Shown: positions 6,601 to 14,565, numbered from the stretch's first letter. The stretch is DNA of 15,732 nt from Bacteroidota bacterium (GCA_023399675.1 JAEWOM010000257.1:1-15732), one strand, 5' to 3'. Notes: generated by a model not told the origin, from the sequence alone. Translations and numbers: made by a program.

Positions 6601-9517
6601 TCATTTTCAAAGTTTCAGTCCTGGTATCGCCGTTGCCGGTTTGAACAAAAACATTCACCAATGCATCAGGAATGGCGGAATACACATAAATTTTTGCTAT
6701 ATCACCGCGTTTAACTTCTGCTTTTAGCTGGATAACCTCCAAGAATGGTTTTTGTGAATCCCTCAAAAATCTTTTATCCCAAACCTGAAAATGCTGCACG
6801 GATTTTATGGTGTCTTTTCCTTCGATATTGAAAAGTTCGAGTTTGTAAGTTCCGGGATCAAGTTTGCCTAAATCGAGTTGCGCGTTATCTTCATTGGCTA
6901 CCCCGTTTCCTCGTTCCTCGGATCCACCCCTTTTGTCAGAAGGAGAATTCTCCAGACGTTCAATTACTATTTTCTCTGTTTTCCAATTGGCGATTTCGTC
7001 GTTTTTATCAAATAAATCATGCGGGAATTTCTGAATAAATTCATTTATTGACATTTGAGGCAGATCCTGAATTTTCGTTTTGAAATTATCTCTGAAAATT
7101 CGGTTAGGTTCTTCCAGTTTTTCAAGTTTTACATGGTAAGATTTGTTTAAATTCTGCTCGTTGTAATTCTTCGTCTCTACTTTTACCTTTACATTTTCAT
7201 CGGCGAAAGTATTTCCGATATTATCGGCTTTAATGTAATGCGTTACAGAAGCAACTTTCACATTTTCAGTCGCGCTCTGGGTTTCACCATTGATATCGGT
7301 AACGCTGGCTTCAATTTCATAATTGTCCACCTGAATCCCGTCCAGGGTTTCATCTTTTTTCAGATCCAGAACAATGGTAAACTCGCCTTTTTCATTGGTT
7401 TTTACGGAACCTATAATCGAATTTTCATTGTCTTCTCCGCGCGGATACCACCAGTAGTACATCCAGCGAATATTTCTTTTCTTAATTTCATAATTCACTG
7501 TAGAATTGGACAGCGGAACTCCCGAAAACATCATCGCTTTTCCTTTCAGCTCGATGGTTTGGCCGTATTTGTATTCGTCTTTGATCGGTTCAAAAGTCAC
7601 TTCAAATTTCGGCCGTTTGTATTCTTCAACTTTGAAATCCTTGTAAGCGTCATACTCTCCGGTTTCTATCCTTAAAGAATAACTGCCGTTTAGTTTTCCC
7701 TTTGGCAACGTGAAAGTACCATTATACGAACCAAATTCATTCGTGGTGAAATTTTGTGAGGAAACCTCTTCACCATTGGCATCAAACAATGAAATTTTTT
7801 GTGTAATTCCGGAGGAAACGCTTTCTCTTTCACCTTCCAGCTTGGTACTGATCACTTTGAAATAAGCGATTTGTCCGGGACGATAAATTGCTCTGTCCAG
7901 GAAGACCTGAGCTTTAGCCCTTGGTTGTCTGTCATGATAACCAGAACCGGATCTGCCATAAAACTGAATGAGATTGTAATTCTTGCCACCATCTTTTACA
8001 AGATAAGTCCGGTAATAATCCTTACTGTCGGATTTCGGAATACTGACAATGCCTTTATTATCCGTGGCTCCTGCAGTCTTAGCAACAGATTTCCCCCGTA
8101 CATATTCATAGAATTCGATGTTTTCAGATGCAAGCGGTTTTCCGTTTTCACGGTCAACTAATTTGTGAATAATTCCGACATCTCTTTGGTCTTTCTTTTC
8201 GAAAATAATTCTGGAATCACCGGCAATAAACCAAAAGTTCTCCTGAATTTCATTTTCCACCACGTATTCTACGAGATAAATTCCTGCCGGCAGCGGCTTT
8301 ATTTCAAATGATGTTGAATAAGTCTTGTAATCTTTGGGATGGTTTAGGGTGAAATTCTCCTTTCGCACCATTTTCTTTTGAACTGACGAAAAAGGATACG
8401 TATAATTATCATATATATATCTTAGAAAGCCCTGTACATCATCTGTTTCATAGATATTGAGAGAAAAATTCTGTACATTTTTTCCTTCTGCTACGAGGTG
8501 AATCGGTTTGTTGGATTGCGTTTGTTTTTCGTAATGGATGACCAGCGATGGATTAAGAATAGAAGATTCCTTTGTTTTTAAATTATTCAGAAACTTTGAG
8601 TCTGGATACTGTTTTTTAACAGATTCTATTAAGGCAAGAGCTTCTGTAAATTTTTTTTCATTCATAAGCTCATCTACGATATCCTCCGCAATTTTTACTT
8701 TGTAATCACCTTCTGTTCCGGACTTCATAAGATTTTGGAGCTGAGCAAGTTTGTCCTTGCAATTGGTAAACTCACAGTTGTAATTGAGTTTTAAATGTTG
8801 GAAATACAGTTTAGAATTTCCTGAATTTAATGCGATGAGTTCATCGTAAATCCCGTTGACTTTTGGATGATTTGCGGTTCGCTCGTTGGGTGTAAAAAGA
8901 TTCCTGTCTGAAAGAAAATCAACCTGCTGAACTGAGTTCCAGTCGAAAAGTGTAGGGAAATAATCCAGATTTTCTACATTTTCAAATATCTGTTTGTATT
9001 TCGCCATTTTGATCTGCTTCAGAGCAGATTTCTGGGCCTCTAATTCTGTATAATTTTTAGAAAGAAAATTTTTGAAATCGAGTTTGCTCCAGGTTTCAAT
9101 CTGAGCAAAATCCTGATTATTAATATTGGTTCTTTGGTTAATTTCCCACTGATTGTTATCGTAATATTCCTTGAAAAATTCACCTAACAGAACTTTGTAG
9201 AGCAGTTTATCCTCGCCTTTCAGCTTCGCTTCCATGGTTTGCAGTTTACCAAAGTACTGAGACGCTGCATCGTTCTGCGTATCGTCTTCAGTTTCATTAA
9301 CAATAGAAAATTCCGCTTTCAACGACTTGATCAGTTGAACGGCATTGCTTTCCTTAATTGCCTGGTTCTGAATTTCCAGGATAATCGGCAGATTGCTTTT
9401 ATACAGACCCTGTTTGAAGTTCTGCTCAATTTTTTTCCATTGCTGGTCGTAGTAGGTTTGTGCGCTCATCTTTAAAAAAGTTCCGAAAAGAAGGAACACT
9501 AACAATATTTTTCTCAT
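3650..9517 (-). CDS. Large alpha-2-macroglobulin family protein, apparently lacking the thioester
   Basis: Predicted secreted or periplasmic protein of 1955 residues. Family members trap proteases that cleave their bait region, or act in the envelope. The signal peptide MRKILLVFLLFGTFLKMSAQ is followed by a helical N-terminal region to about residue 325, then macroglobulin beta domains. Landmarks are YRPGQ at 545 (MG domain), RPKFEV at 635, an Ala/Met-rich presumed bait region at about 1123-1165, the A2M-domain signature FFYPNLLTDKDG at 1195, and an alpha-alpha toroid with PDGGFSW around 1516. The C-terminal domain ends with NFYIEYMPKGKYVFEYDL. Where the thioester CxEQ is expected, the sequence reads SADV (1418-1421), so covalent trapping is unlikely. 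Two other oddities are the SLTGKVSGVQI stretch at 1165-1175 and a Gly/Arg/Glu-rich linker at about 857-875. It appears monocistronic: divergent gene upstream, terminator downstream. YfhM-like homologues often sit beside PBP1C; none is seen here. Confidence 0.93.
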   Translation of the reverse strand: MRKILLVFLLFGTFLKMSAQTYYDQQWKKIEQNFKQGLYKSNLPIILEIQNQAIKESNAVQLIKSLKAEFSIVNETEDDTQNDAASQYFGKLQTMEAKLKGEDKLLYKVLLGEFFKEYYDNNQWEINQRTNINNQDFAQIETWSKLDFKNFLSKNYTELEAQKSALKQIKMAKYKQIFENVENLDYFPTLFDWNSVQQVDFLSDRNLFTPNERTANHPKVNGIYDELIALNSGNSKLYFQHLKLNYNCEFTNCKDKLAQLQNLMKSGTEGDYKVKIAEDIVDELMNEKKFTEALALIESVKKQYPDSKFLNNLKTKESSILNPSLVIHYEKQTQSNKPIHLVAEGKNVQNFSLNIYETDDVQGFLRYIYDNYTYPFSSVQKKMVRKENFTLNHPKDYKTYSTSFEIKPLPAGIYLVEYVVENEIQENFWFIAGDSRIIFEKKDQRDVGIIHKLVDRENGKPLASENIEFYEYVRGKSVAKTAGATDNKGIVSIPKSDSKDYYRTYLVKDGGKNYNLIQFYGRSGSGYHDRQPRAKAQVFLDRAIYRPGQIAYFKVISTKLEGERESVSSGITQKISLFDANGEEVSSQNFTTNEFGSYNGTFTLPKGKLNGSYSLRIETGEYDAYKDFKVEEYKRPKFEVTFEPIKDEYKYGQTIELKGKAMMFSGVPLSNSTVNYEIKKRNIRWMYYWWYPRGEDNENSIIGSVKTNEKGEFTIVLDLKKDETLDGIQVDNYEIEASVTDINGETQSATENVKVASVTHYIKADNIGNTFADENVKVKVETKNYNEQNLNKSYHVKLEKLEEPNRIFRDNFKTKIQDLPQMSINEFIQKFPHDLFDKNDEIANWKTEKIVIERLENSPSDKRGGSEERGNGVANEDNAQLDLGKLDPGTYKLELFNIEGKDTIKSVQHFQVWDKRFLRDSQKPFLEVIQLKAEVKRGDIAKIYVYSAIPDALVNVFVQTGNGDTRTETLKMKNGILVYEIQAPTDERIDRLNLQFQVVAFNDVQTSTVEVQIKNEKKDLRIETVTFRDKLLPNSKEKWTVKILGNDNEKINAEVLANMYDMSLDQFAVNQYSWQKIFHRPYSIVGYDIREGLSSEHFARRTKYLQQYGVLVPQFNWFDGGIYGAPRIMRQSAVFAEEAMASAPMARDEISAAGNVAADADAIPSLTGKVSGVQIISVESVEKIPVRQNLKETTFFYPNLLTDKDGNVHFEFTSPEALTKWKMMFLAHTKDARAATLEKEVITQKDFSVTPNYPRFLREGDELNLQSKLSNLTAQNLNGFATLQILDAMTNEDISTKFDLNNSTQNFNVAGNGNSVANWKIKVPNDVSSIILKVVAKAGNFSDGEQKAIAILPNRMLVTDAQPIFVKEGQTKTFILKNLAENTSTTATNVSNTLELTTNPIWEIMFALPSLKDDQNLSADVQFNKWFADVLASEIFKANPRMKSVFDEWQDKGLLTSNLEKNQELKQLLLEETPWVLDSKNETEQMQKLARIFDANTMRNSINQDWEDLKKLQNPDGGFSWHPGYPSSYYTSLYILKNLGRINEWLKGILADYQSGEQKAMVSKLVSYVDNEVNKYWDVKRENVWNNFVLDYLDTRHYWENQYPLKGKGATLKTLVIQKAPKAEIRDFTFFGLHRAALLFDHYKLTNLSKKLMTYLKETSTNTETQGVYWKQNLNDWGWYSSKTVNHAGALEAFNKLTPTDANMIEELKIWLITQKEVSSWDTSRSTAEVIYTILNSGKSWTGTESDKATIIWGGKALENPDTKATGYIKSSVKPEKVDRNLGTVTVTKPGPGIVQGGVFWQYYEDLDKIKSSESYISITKELYKKIKTENGEELQKITSETPLKVGDKVAVRMILNTDRNMEFIHLKDMRAAGFEPLDVISGYQWKNNLGYYQSTKDASTNFYIEYMPKGKYVFEYDLVCNASGTFSNGITTMQNYYAPQMNAHTQGTKVSINE

Positions 9518-9597
9518 AATTTGATTTTTAAGGCCGCAATTCCTGAATCCTTATTTTTACATCTTTACTTGGATGAATAAGTTACGCAGCCGTTAAA

Positions 9598-10353
9598 ATG
9601 CAGTTTCTAAAATTACTAAAAAAATACCTCGTGGACAGCCAAATGTTTGTGGCGTTATGCGGTACAATGCTCGCTGTTTTTTTTATGCTGGAGCAAAATA
9701 TGCTCCGTTGGCCGACAGTTTTGCTGATATTCATCACGTTCTGGAGCGGTTATCTGTACACGAAATACCAACACAGCAGGGTTTTCAGAAAAATTCTGGT
9801 CATCAATTTTTTAGCAGGAATTTTCTCTTCGATTCTGATTTTTCTTAACCAGAATGAGATCCGCCTCCTCAAATGGCTCGTCATCGTAGGTCTCGGTCTG
9901 CTTTACAATTCATCTTTTCTGGAAAGATTTGTAAGACAGATCCCTTTACTGAAAATTTTTTATGTGGGATTAACCTGGGCACTCATTAATTCCTGGCTGA
10001 TCCTTCCCCATTTCAGCTTGCCCGTTTTTCTTATTTCCTGGCTCTTTGTAACCGCGCTTGTACTGCCTTTTGACATTCGGGATATGCATGACGATGAAGT
10101 GGTGACTTTTCCCAAAATAATCGGCGTGCAAAACACCAAACATCTGGCGTACATATTGGTTTTTGCAGCAGCCATTTTGGCGGTTTACCATGTAAAGCCA
10201 GCATTTTCAACTGCTTTTTTCCTGACCTCTATCCTTACTTTTGGATTCATCTATTATGCTGAAAACACCTGCCGAGATTCGTATTTTTCTTTTTGGGTAG
10301 AACTTTGCTCGGCGCTACCGCTTTTATTTCTGATTCTAATGAGGTATTTTTGA
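9598..10353 (+). CDS. UbiA-like polytopic membrane protein (divergent prenyltransferase family)
   Basis: Integral membrane protein of 251 residues with about eight or nine hydrophobic segments. UbiA enzymes transfer a prenyl chain to an aromatic acceptor using two Asp-rich motifs. The second motif is recognisable: DIRDMHDD (Asp159, 162, 165, 166) followed by VVTFPKIIG, as in UbiA's DxxD before T-x-P. A LYNSSFLER...LLKIFYVGLTW stretch (about 102-127) also resembles UbiA. The first motif, NDxxDxxxD, should lie near residues 50-62, where SGYLYTKYQHSR has no aspartate. The enzyme may therefore be altered or inactive. An upstream ATG at 9573 ends at a TAA just before this start, which supports 9598. 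The gap to the divergent macroglobulin gene is 80 bases with no clear promoter. recF starts three bases after the stop, so the two are probably co-transcribed. Substrate unknown; the UbiA assignment is by motif only. Confidence 0.65.
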   Translation: MQFLKLLKKYLVDSQMFVALCGTMLAVFFMLEQNMLRWPTVLLIFITFWSGYLYTKYQHSRVFRKILVINFLAGIFSSILIFLNQNEIRLLKWLVIVGLGLLYNSSFLERFVRQIPLLKIFYVGLTWALINSWLILPHFSLPVFLISWLFVTALVLPFDIRDMHDDEVVTFPKIIGVQNTKHLAYILVFAAAILAVYHVKPAFSTAFFLTSILTFGFIYYAENTCRDSYFSFWVELCSALPLLFLILMRYF

Positions 10354-10356
10354 CGA

Positions 10357-11439
10357 ATGATCATCCGTTCCCTTTCCCTGAACCATTTCAAAAACCATCC
10401 GGCGATCTCGTTTGATTTTTCGCCACAGATCAACTGCTTTGTCGGGAACAACGGCGTTGGAAAAACCAATGTTCTCGATGCTTTGCACTATGTTTCGGTT
10501 GGCAAAAGTTTTCTGGGGAATTCTGATTTTCAGCACATTGAAAATGGCGCCGATTTTTTCACGATTGAAGCAGAAATTCAAAACGAAGAAAAAACTGATG
10601 TCATCAGGATCATTCAACCGAAAGATTCCAGGAAACTCATCAAGAAAAATGATAAAAACTATGAGCGAATTGCTGATCACGTCGGCTATCTGCCAAGCGT
10701 GATGATTTCGCCATACGATTCAAACCTGATTTCTGATTCTGGAGAGAGCAGACGAAGATTCCTGGATTCCATGATTTCCCAAACGGATTCCCACTATCTC
10801 TTTAACCTCATCCAGTACCAAAAAAGCATTCAGCAAAGAAATGCGTTGTTGAAATACTTTGTCAAAAACCGGACTTTTGATCAGGATTCTCTGGAAATTT
10901 ATCATGATCCGATCACAAAATTCGGGAATGAAATTTTTGCAAAGAGAGCGAATTTTGTTCAGCAGCTCAGTCCCGTTGTCAGCAGTTTTTATCAGATTAT
11001 TTCCGGAGGAAAAGAAGAAGTTTCGGTTTCCTACGAATCTGATTTATTAACAGAGAATTTCGAAACGATTTTACAGGAAAATATCGACCGAGACCGCCAG
11101 CTTACCTACACATCCAAAGGTGTACATAAAGATGATCTTAAATTTGAAATGAACGGCAGCCTCCTGAAAAAGATGGGATCACAGGGCCAGCAGAAATCGT
11201 TCCTGATAGCGCTGAAACTGGCACAGATGAGTCTGATAAAACAACTGACCGGCAAAAGCCCTGTCCTGTTGCTCGATGATATTTTCGACAAACTGGACGA
11301 TCAACGGGTTTCGCAACTGATAAAATTGGTAAATCAGCAGGATTTCGGACAGATATTCATCACTGATACGCACCGCGAAAGAACAGAATCAATCGTGAAA
11401 AGAATCAATGAGGAGAGCAAAATTTTTGAGATTAATTAA
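10357..11439 (+). CDS. recF: DNA replication and repair protein RecF
   Basis: SMC-like ATPase of 360 residues, normal length, that works with RecO and RecR to load RecA at single-strand gaps. All core elements are present: Walker A GNNGVGKT (30-37), the segment YLPSVMISPYD (111-121) in the expected Q-loop area, RRRFLD (132-137), and KGVHKDDL (254-261), the usual RecF H-[KR]-DD motif. The ABC-type signature GSQGQQKS is at 274-281 and Walker B PVLLLDDIFDKLD at 302-314, with a terminal DTHR (337-340). The start MIIRSLSLNHFKNH is typical. It begins three bases after the UbiA-like gene's stop, and a DUF721 gene follows after a hairpin element. dnaA, dnaN and gyrB are not in the window, so this is not a classical origin cluster. 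Confidence 0.97.
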   Translation: MIIRSLSLNHFKNHPAISFDFSPQINCFVGNNGVGKTNVLDALHYVSVGKSFLGNSDFQHIENGADFFTIEAEIQNEEKTDVIRIIQPKDSRKLIKKNDKNYERIADHVGYLPSVMISPYDSNLISDSGESRRRFLDSMISQTDSHYLFNLIQYQKSIQQRNALLKYFVKNRTFDQDSLEIYHDPITKFGNEIFAKRANFVQQLSPVVSSFYQIISGGKEEVSVSYESDLLTENFETILQENIDRDRQLTYTSKGVHKDDLKFEMNGSLLKKMGSQGQQKSFLIALKLAQMSLIKQLTGKSPVLLLDDIFDKLDDQRVSQLIKLVNQQDFGQIFITDTHRERTESIVKRINEESKIFEIN

Positions 11440-11458
11440 TTAAGGTTACAGGTGCGCA

Positions 11459-11547
11459 GAAGCCGGAGGCTTCAACAAAAATAGCCGTGGGATGAAATCC
11501 ATGGATAAAATAAATCAGACAAAAGCTTTGAAGCCTTCGGCTTCAAA
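11459..11547. repeat. REPIN-like element: two inverted REP hairpins around a third hairpin
   Basis: Three hairpins fill the gap between recF and the DUF721 gene. GAAGCC-GGA-GGCTTC occupies 11459-11473. CCGTGG and CCATGG pair at 11485-11504 with one G-U. TTTGAAGCC-TTC-GGCTTCAAA, a perfect 9-bp stem, occupies 11527-11547. The outer two are near-perfect inverted copies of each other, differing at one base of the 15-base core, the layout of a REPIN (two REP sequences head to head). No T run follows either outer hairpin on the plus strand, so they do not look like terminators. No REP-associated tyrosine transposase (RAYT) gene is in the window; it could act from elsewhere in the genome. Confidence 0.7.
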
Positions 11548-11564
11548 ATCAAATGAGGTACATC

Positions 11565-11855
11565 ATGAAAAAAAAACGCGAATTTCAAAGCTCAGAACTG
11601 GTAAAATCTTTTGCCAGAATACATGGTTTTGAGGACAAACTGCTGGCTTTTGAAATCAGGGATTTTTTGGAAGAGTATCTCGATGAATCCCTGTTTGAAA
11701 AAATTGATTCGGTGGATCTGAAAAACAAAATACTGATCATCAGAATCAGTTCACCGATGTTTAAAAATGATTTCAGACTCCGGAAAACCTTTTTCCTGAA
11801 TAAATTCCGCGAAAAGTTTGGACAGGACCGATTTACCGATCTTCAGCTCCCGTAG
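11565..11855 (+). CDS. DUF721 protein (DciA-like)
   Basis: Small protein of 96 residues from the preferred start at 11565. GAGG lies about eight bases upstream and the protein begins MKKKREFQSSELVKSF. An in-frame ATG at 11553 would add MRYI but touches the hairpin element. The sequence matches DUF721: an N-terminal helix, then DLKNKILIIRISSPMFKNDF followed by RLRKTFFLNKFREKFG, the beta strand plus basic helix characteristic of the family. The best-known DUF721 protein is DciA, which helps load the replicative helicase; family proteins are commonly encoded next to recF, as here. A DciA role for this copy is inference. Its last 23 bases overlap the convergent Gcr-family gene, so there is no terminator between them. 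It may be read through from recF across the hairpins or from a promoter within that element. Confidence 0.85.
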   Translation: MKKKREFQSSELVKSFARIHGFEDKLLAFEIRDFLEEYLDESLFEKIDSVDLKNKILIIRISSPMFKNDFRLRKTFFLNKFREKFGQDRFTDLQLP

Positions 11856-13869
11856 AATTTGTTGATTTGATAAGTTCTTTTGCCCTGCCATCAAGTTCTG
11901 CCGAAGTAATCGGAATAAAGAAGCGAAGCGGGTTCCGGAGAAAATAACGGTTGATTTCACGAATGATCTCCCGGGTTTCTCCCATCGTAATTTTTCGGGA
12001 TCGCAGCGCCAGATAAATGGACAGTCCGAAACTCACCAAAAAGTTAAAGAAACCGATCAGAAAGACGGTTGTAATCGAAATGATCAGTGTCATGTTATCC
12101 ACGCTGAATTCTTTGCCATATAAGCCGAGTGCCAGATTTCCGGCAGCAAATGTAATGTGACGGATGTCAATGTCGAGCCCTAAAAATGCGCCGACAGTTC
12201 CGGTGACACCGAGAAAAATACCGAACCAGAAATTGGAAATAATCCCTGCCCAGTTTTTCGAATAATACGCCGAGATCGATACGGCCGCTTTTTCACCAAA
12301 AACCTGTTTGATCATTGGGTTTTTCGCAATACGTTTCGGGATGTGATAGTAAACGGAGCTGTTTCCGACGTTTCCGGAAATAATCCCGGAAATAAACAGA
12401 TAAAATCCGGCAATACTGGCGTGTAGCAGTGCTTTGGAACGCACCGGATCGAGATCATGAAGCAGTTGCGTCGATTTTTCTGATGCGAGATTGTCATTGA
12501 AAATAACATCCAGTCCATAAATCACTGCCAATGAGACCGGAAATGCCCAGAGAACATTACCTACAAAAGCAATAAACTGCGACCGGAAAAGCTTCGAAAC
12601 CAAATGCGCAAAGTCAATATAATTACTTCTTGTATTTTTTTCATCCGAGAGTACCTTGGCCATCGTCGCAGCCGTCATTGCAGGCTGTTTCGTGGCAAGC
12701 GTGAAACCCATCAGATAGATCATAATGAAGCCCATCGCATAATTGAACGCATACAGAAACGCATGCCCGAACTCACTCGCGGGAATATAACTGTACAGAA
12801 TTTTCAGGACACATAAAACCCCGACAATAACGCCCCCACCACTCGCTTTCCAGAACATTTTCAGGTATTCCTTTCTTGTGGAAGAGATGTAATGAGAACC
12901 GGTTTCTGCTGTGTGATTGGTAATGAGATGCGACATCAGACGTGTACTGTCATTAAACAGCTCAGACACGTTGTTCTTATGCGATTTGTACTCTAAAATA
13001 TTAAAAAACAGCTGTTTAGACTTCAAATGAAGATCTCGTTCATCATCCACTACAAGTAAATTGATGATGTCAGAAATTCTCATGATCTGTTGCCTGATCT
13101 TGAGCAAAGACTGATTGATCTTTCCTGAAATGCCGTATTTTGATGAATTTTTGAAAGCCCTTTCAACAAAATCCAGACACTGCCGCAGATAAATATTGAT
13201 CTGTTTGTAGTGCTCGTTTTTAGAAGTCAGCACAATTTCCGGTTTTTTCCGGAACTGCGCAATCAGTTCATCCATTTCATCCTGCAGCGCCAGAAAGGGA
13301 TTGTCGTAGTTCCGGTATTCCGGAACCATGTTCATTACATCTGCCTCCATCGCTGTTCCGATCGCTCTCCAGGCGAGAAGATTTGCGGAAAACAGCAGTT
13401 CATTGCGTACCGATTTCTGGGAAATAAACTCCGAAATCTGCAGCAGTGAAAAAAGTTCAGAAAGATCATCTTCCGGAATATTCCGAAAAAAGCGCAAATC
13501 GTTTACCGGGGTTACAGAAAGGTAATCGACGAGAAACCAAACCGAATTTTCATTTTCAACACCCGGTAAAATCTTATTGAGCAGCCGTTTTTTAAATTCG
13601 TTGACAAATGAATTTTCAGAAAGGATATTCGCTTCTGTCAGCGACAGGTTGAAAGGCCTTTTCTGAAATAAATTTCTGATGTAATAACCGAAGTTTTCCG
13701 TAACTTCCGGGCTGTTTCGCAGAAATTCGAGCACCACAGTGAAATCCTGTCTTTTCACGCTTTGGAACACGTCATAGAGCGGATCGAGAGACCGCGTTTC
13801 ATTTCTGAAACTGAAGTATCTCCTGAGGATTTCTCCAAAACGCGGGCGGTCCCGAAACGGAAATTTCAT
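11833..13869 (-). CDS. Gcr/SpecificRecomb family membrane protein (annotated as site-specific recombinase)
   Basis: Protein of 678 residues matching the Gcr family (Pfam SpecificRecomb), named after a gonococcal gene linked to pilin recombination. It resembles a membrane protein much more than a recombinase. Residues 1-335 are soluble and helical, with many Leu and charged residues. The rest holds about seven hydrophobic segments, near 343-363, 370-391, 430-452, 484-500, 539-563, 572-585 and 595-622. Recognisable family blocks are GGGVIVGVLCVLKI, TLATKQPAMTAATMA and GIISGNVGNSS. I see no tyrosine-recombinase R-H-R-Y set and no serine-recombinase motif. It follows mtgA after 10 bases on the same strand and probably shares its transcript. 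Its 3' end overlaps the convergent DUF721 gene by 23 bases. True function unknown; an envelope role is suggested by the mtgA linkage. Confidence 0.82.
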   Translation of the reverse strand: MKFPFRDRPRFGEILRRYFSFRNETRSLDPLYDVFQSVKRQDFTVVLEFLRNSPEVTENFGYYIRNLFQKRPFNLSLTEANILSENSFVNEFKKRLLNKILPGVENENSVWFLVDYLSVTPVNDLRFFRNIPEDDLSELFSLLQISEFISQKSVRNELLFSANLLAWRAIGTAMEADVMNMVPEYRNYDNPFLALQDEMDELIAQFRKKPEIVLTSKNEHYKQINIYLRQCLDFVERAFKNSSKYGISGKINQSLLKIRQQIMRISDIINLLVVDDERDLHLKSKQLFFNILEYKSHKNNVSELFNDSTRLMSHLITNHTAETGSHYISSTRKEYLKMFWKASGGGVIVGVLCVLKILYSYIPASEFGHAFLYAFNYAMGFIMIYLMGFTLATKQPAMTAATMAKVLSDEKNTRSNYIDFAHLVSKLFRSQFIAFVGNVLWAFPVSLAVIYGLDVIFNDNLASEKSTQLLHDLDPVRSKALLHASIAGFYLFISGIISGNVGNSSVYYHIPKRIAKNPMIKQVFGEKAAVSISAYYSKNWAGIISNFWFGIFLGVTGTVGAFLGLDIDIRHITFAAGNLALGLYGKEFSVDNMTLIISITTVFLIGFFNFLVSFGLSIYLALRSRKITMGETREIIREINRYFLRNPLRFFIPITSAELDGRAKELIKSTNSTGAEDR

Positions 13870-13879
13870 TTTCTGTGCG

Positions 13880-14527
13880 TTATTTATTGATGCTGATGTT
13901 ATTCATTTGGCGCATAATCCAGCTGTGTCTTTTTTTCAGATAAGCTGAAGGATTATTGGGATCATATTTTTTCGGATTCGGAAGTATCGCTGCGATCCAT
14001 GCCGCTTCACTTTTTGTAAGATTCTTTGCCTGTTTTCCGAAATAATATTCAGAAGCAGCTTCCACCCCGAAAACTCCCTGCCCCATTTCAATGGAATTCA
14101 GATACCGCTCCAGTATTACTTCTTTGCCCCAGATGAGTTCGATGAAAAAAGTGTAAACGGTTTCCAGGCCTTTTCTCAGCCAGCTTCTGCCCTGCCACAG
14201 GAAAACATTCTTGGCTGTTTGTTGCGAAATTGTACTGCCTCCGCGCAGTTTAGCACCGGAACTGTTCTTTTTGTACGCTTTTTCTATCGCTTTATAGTCG
14301 AATCCGTTGTGTTGAAAAAATAACTGATCTTCTGCGGCTATTACAGCTTTTTTTACATGAGTGCCCATCTCATCATAGCTAACGTAATCGCGCTGAAGTT
14401 TACCGTATTCCAGAATACCGCCGATTTGCGTTACCGTGACAGGCGGATTGAAGAATTTACCCCAAAAAATGAAAAGTATATTCGCCAGAATCAACAGCAA
14501 TATGAGTTTCTTAATCTTCTGCCACAT
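13880..14527 (-). CDS. mtgA: Monofunctional biosynthetic peptidoglycan glycosyltransferase
   Basis: Inner-membrane enzyme of 215 residues that polymerises lipid II into glycan strands; it has a GT51 domain and no transpeptidase domain. One N-terminal membrane anchor spans residues 8-22. All GT51 motifs are present in order: motif 1 EDQLFFQHNGFD with catalytic Glu66, motif 2 GGSTISQQTAKN (96-107), motif 3 RKGLET (118-123) with the second key glutamate Glu122, and motif 4 KEVILERYLNSIEMG (135-149). YYFGKQAKNLTKSEAAWIAA and LPNPKKYDPN complete the fold. Length is normal for MtgA. A TATCTTTG promoter element lies about 40 bases upstream of the start. The Gcr-family gene follows after 10 bases, so the two likely form an operon. 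Confidence 0.97.
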   Translation of the reverse strand: MWQKIKKLILLLILANILFIFWGKFFNPPVTVTQIGGILEYGKLQRDYVSYDEMGTHVKKAVIAAEDQLFFQHNGFDYKAIEKAYKKNSSGAKLRGGSTISQQTAKNVFLWQGRSWLRKGLETVYTFFIELIWGKEVILERYLNSIEMGQGVFGVEAASEYYFGKQAKNLTKSEAAWIAAILPNPKKYDPNNPSAYLKKRHSWIMRQMNNISINK

Positions 14528-14565
14528 AAACGTACTACACTTTTTGGGTGAACAGCATTTGTTGG

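Noticed and set aside
10336..10680. Minus-strand 114-codon frame over the start of recF
   Set aside because: RecF's Walker A region is encoded on the opposite strand here; the minus-strand translation has no family features.
11459..11547. Reading the hairpins after recF as a rho-independent terminator
   Set aside because: Neither outer hairpin is followed by a T run on the plus strand, and the near-identical inverted hairpins fit a REP-type repeat better.
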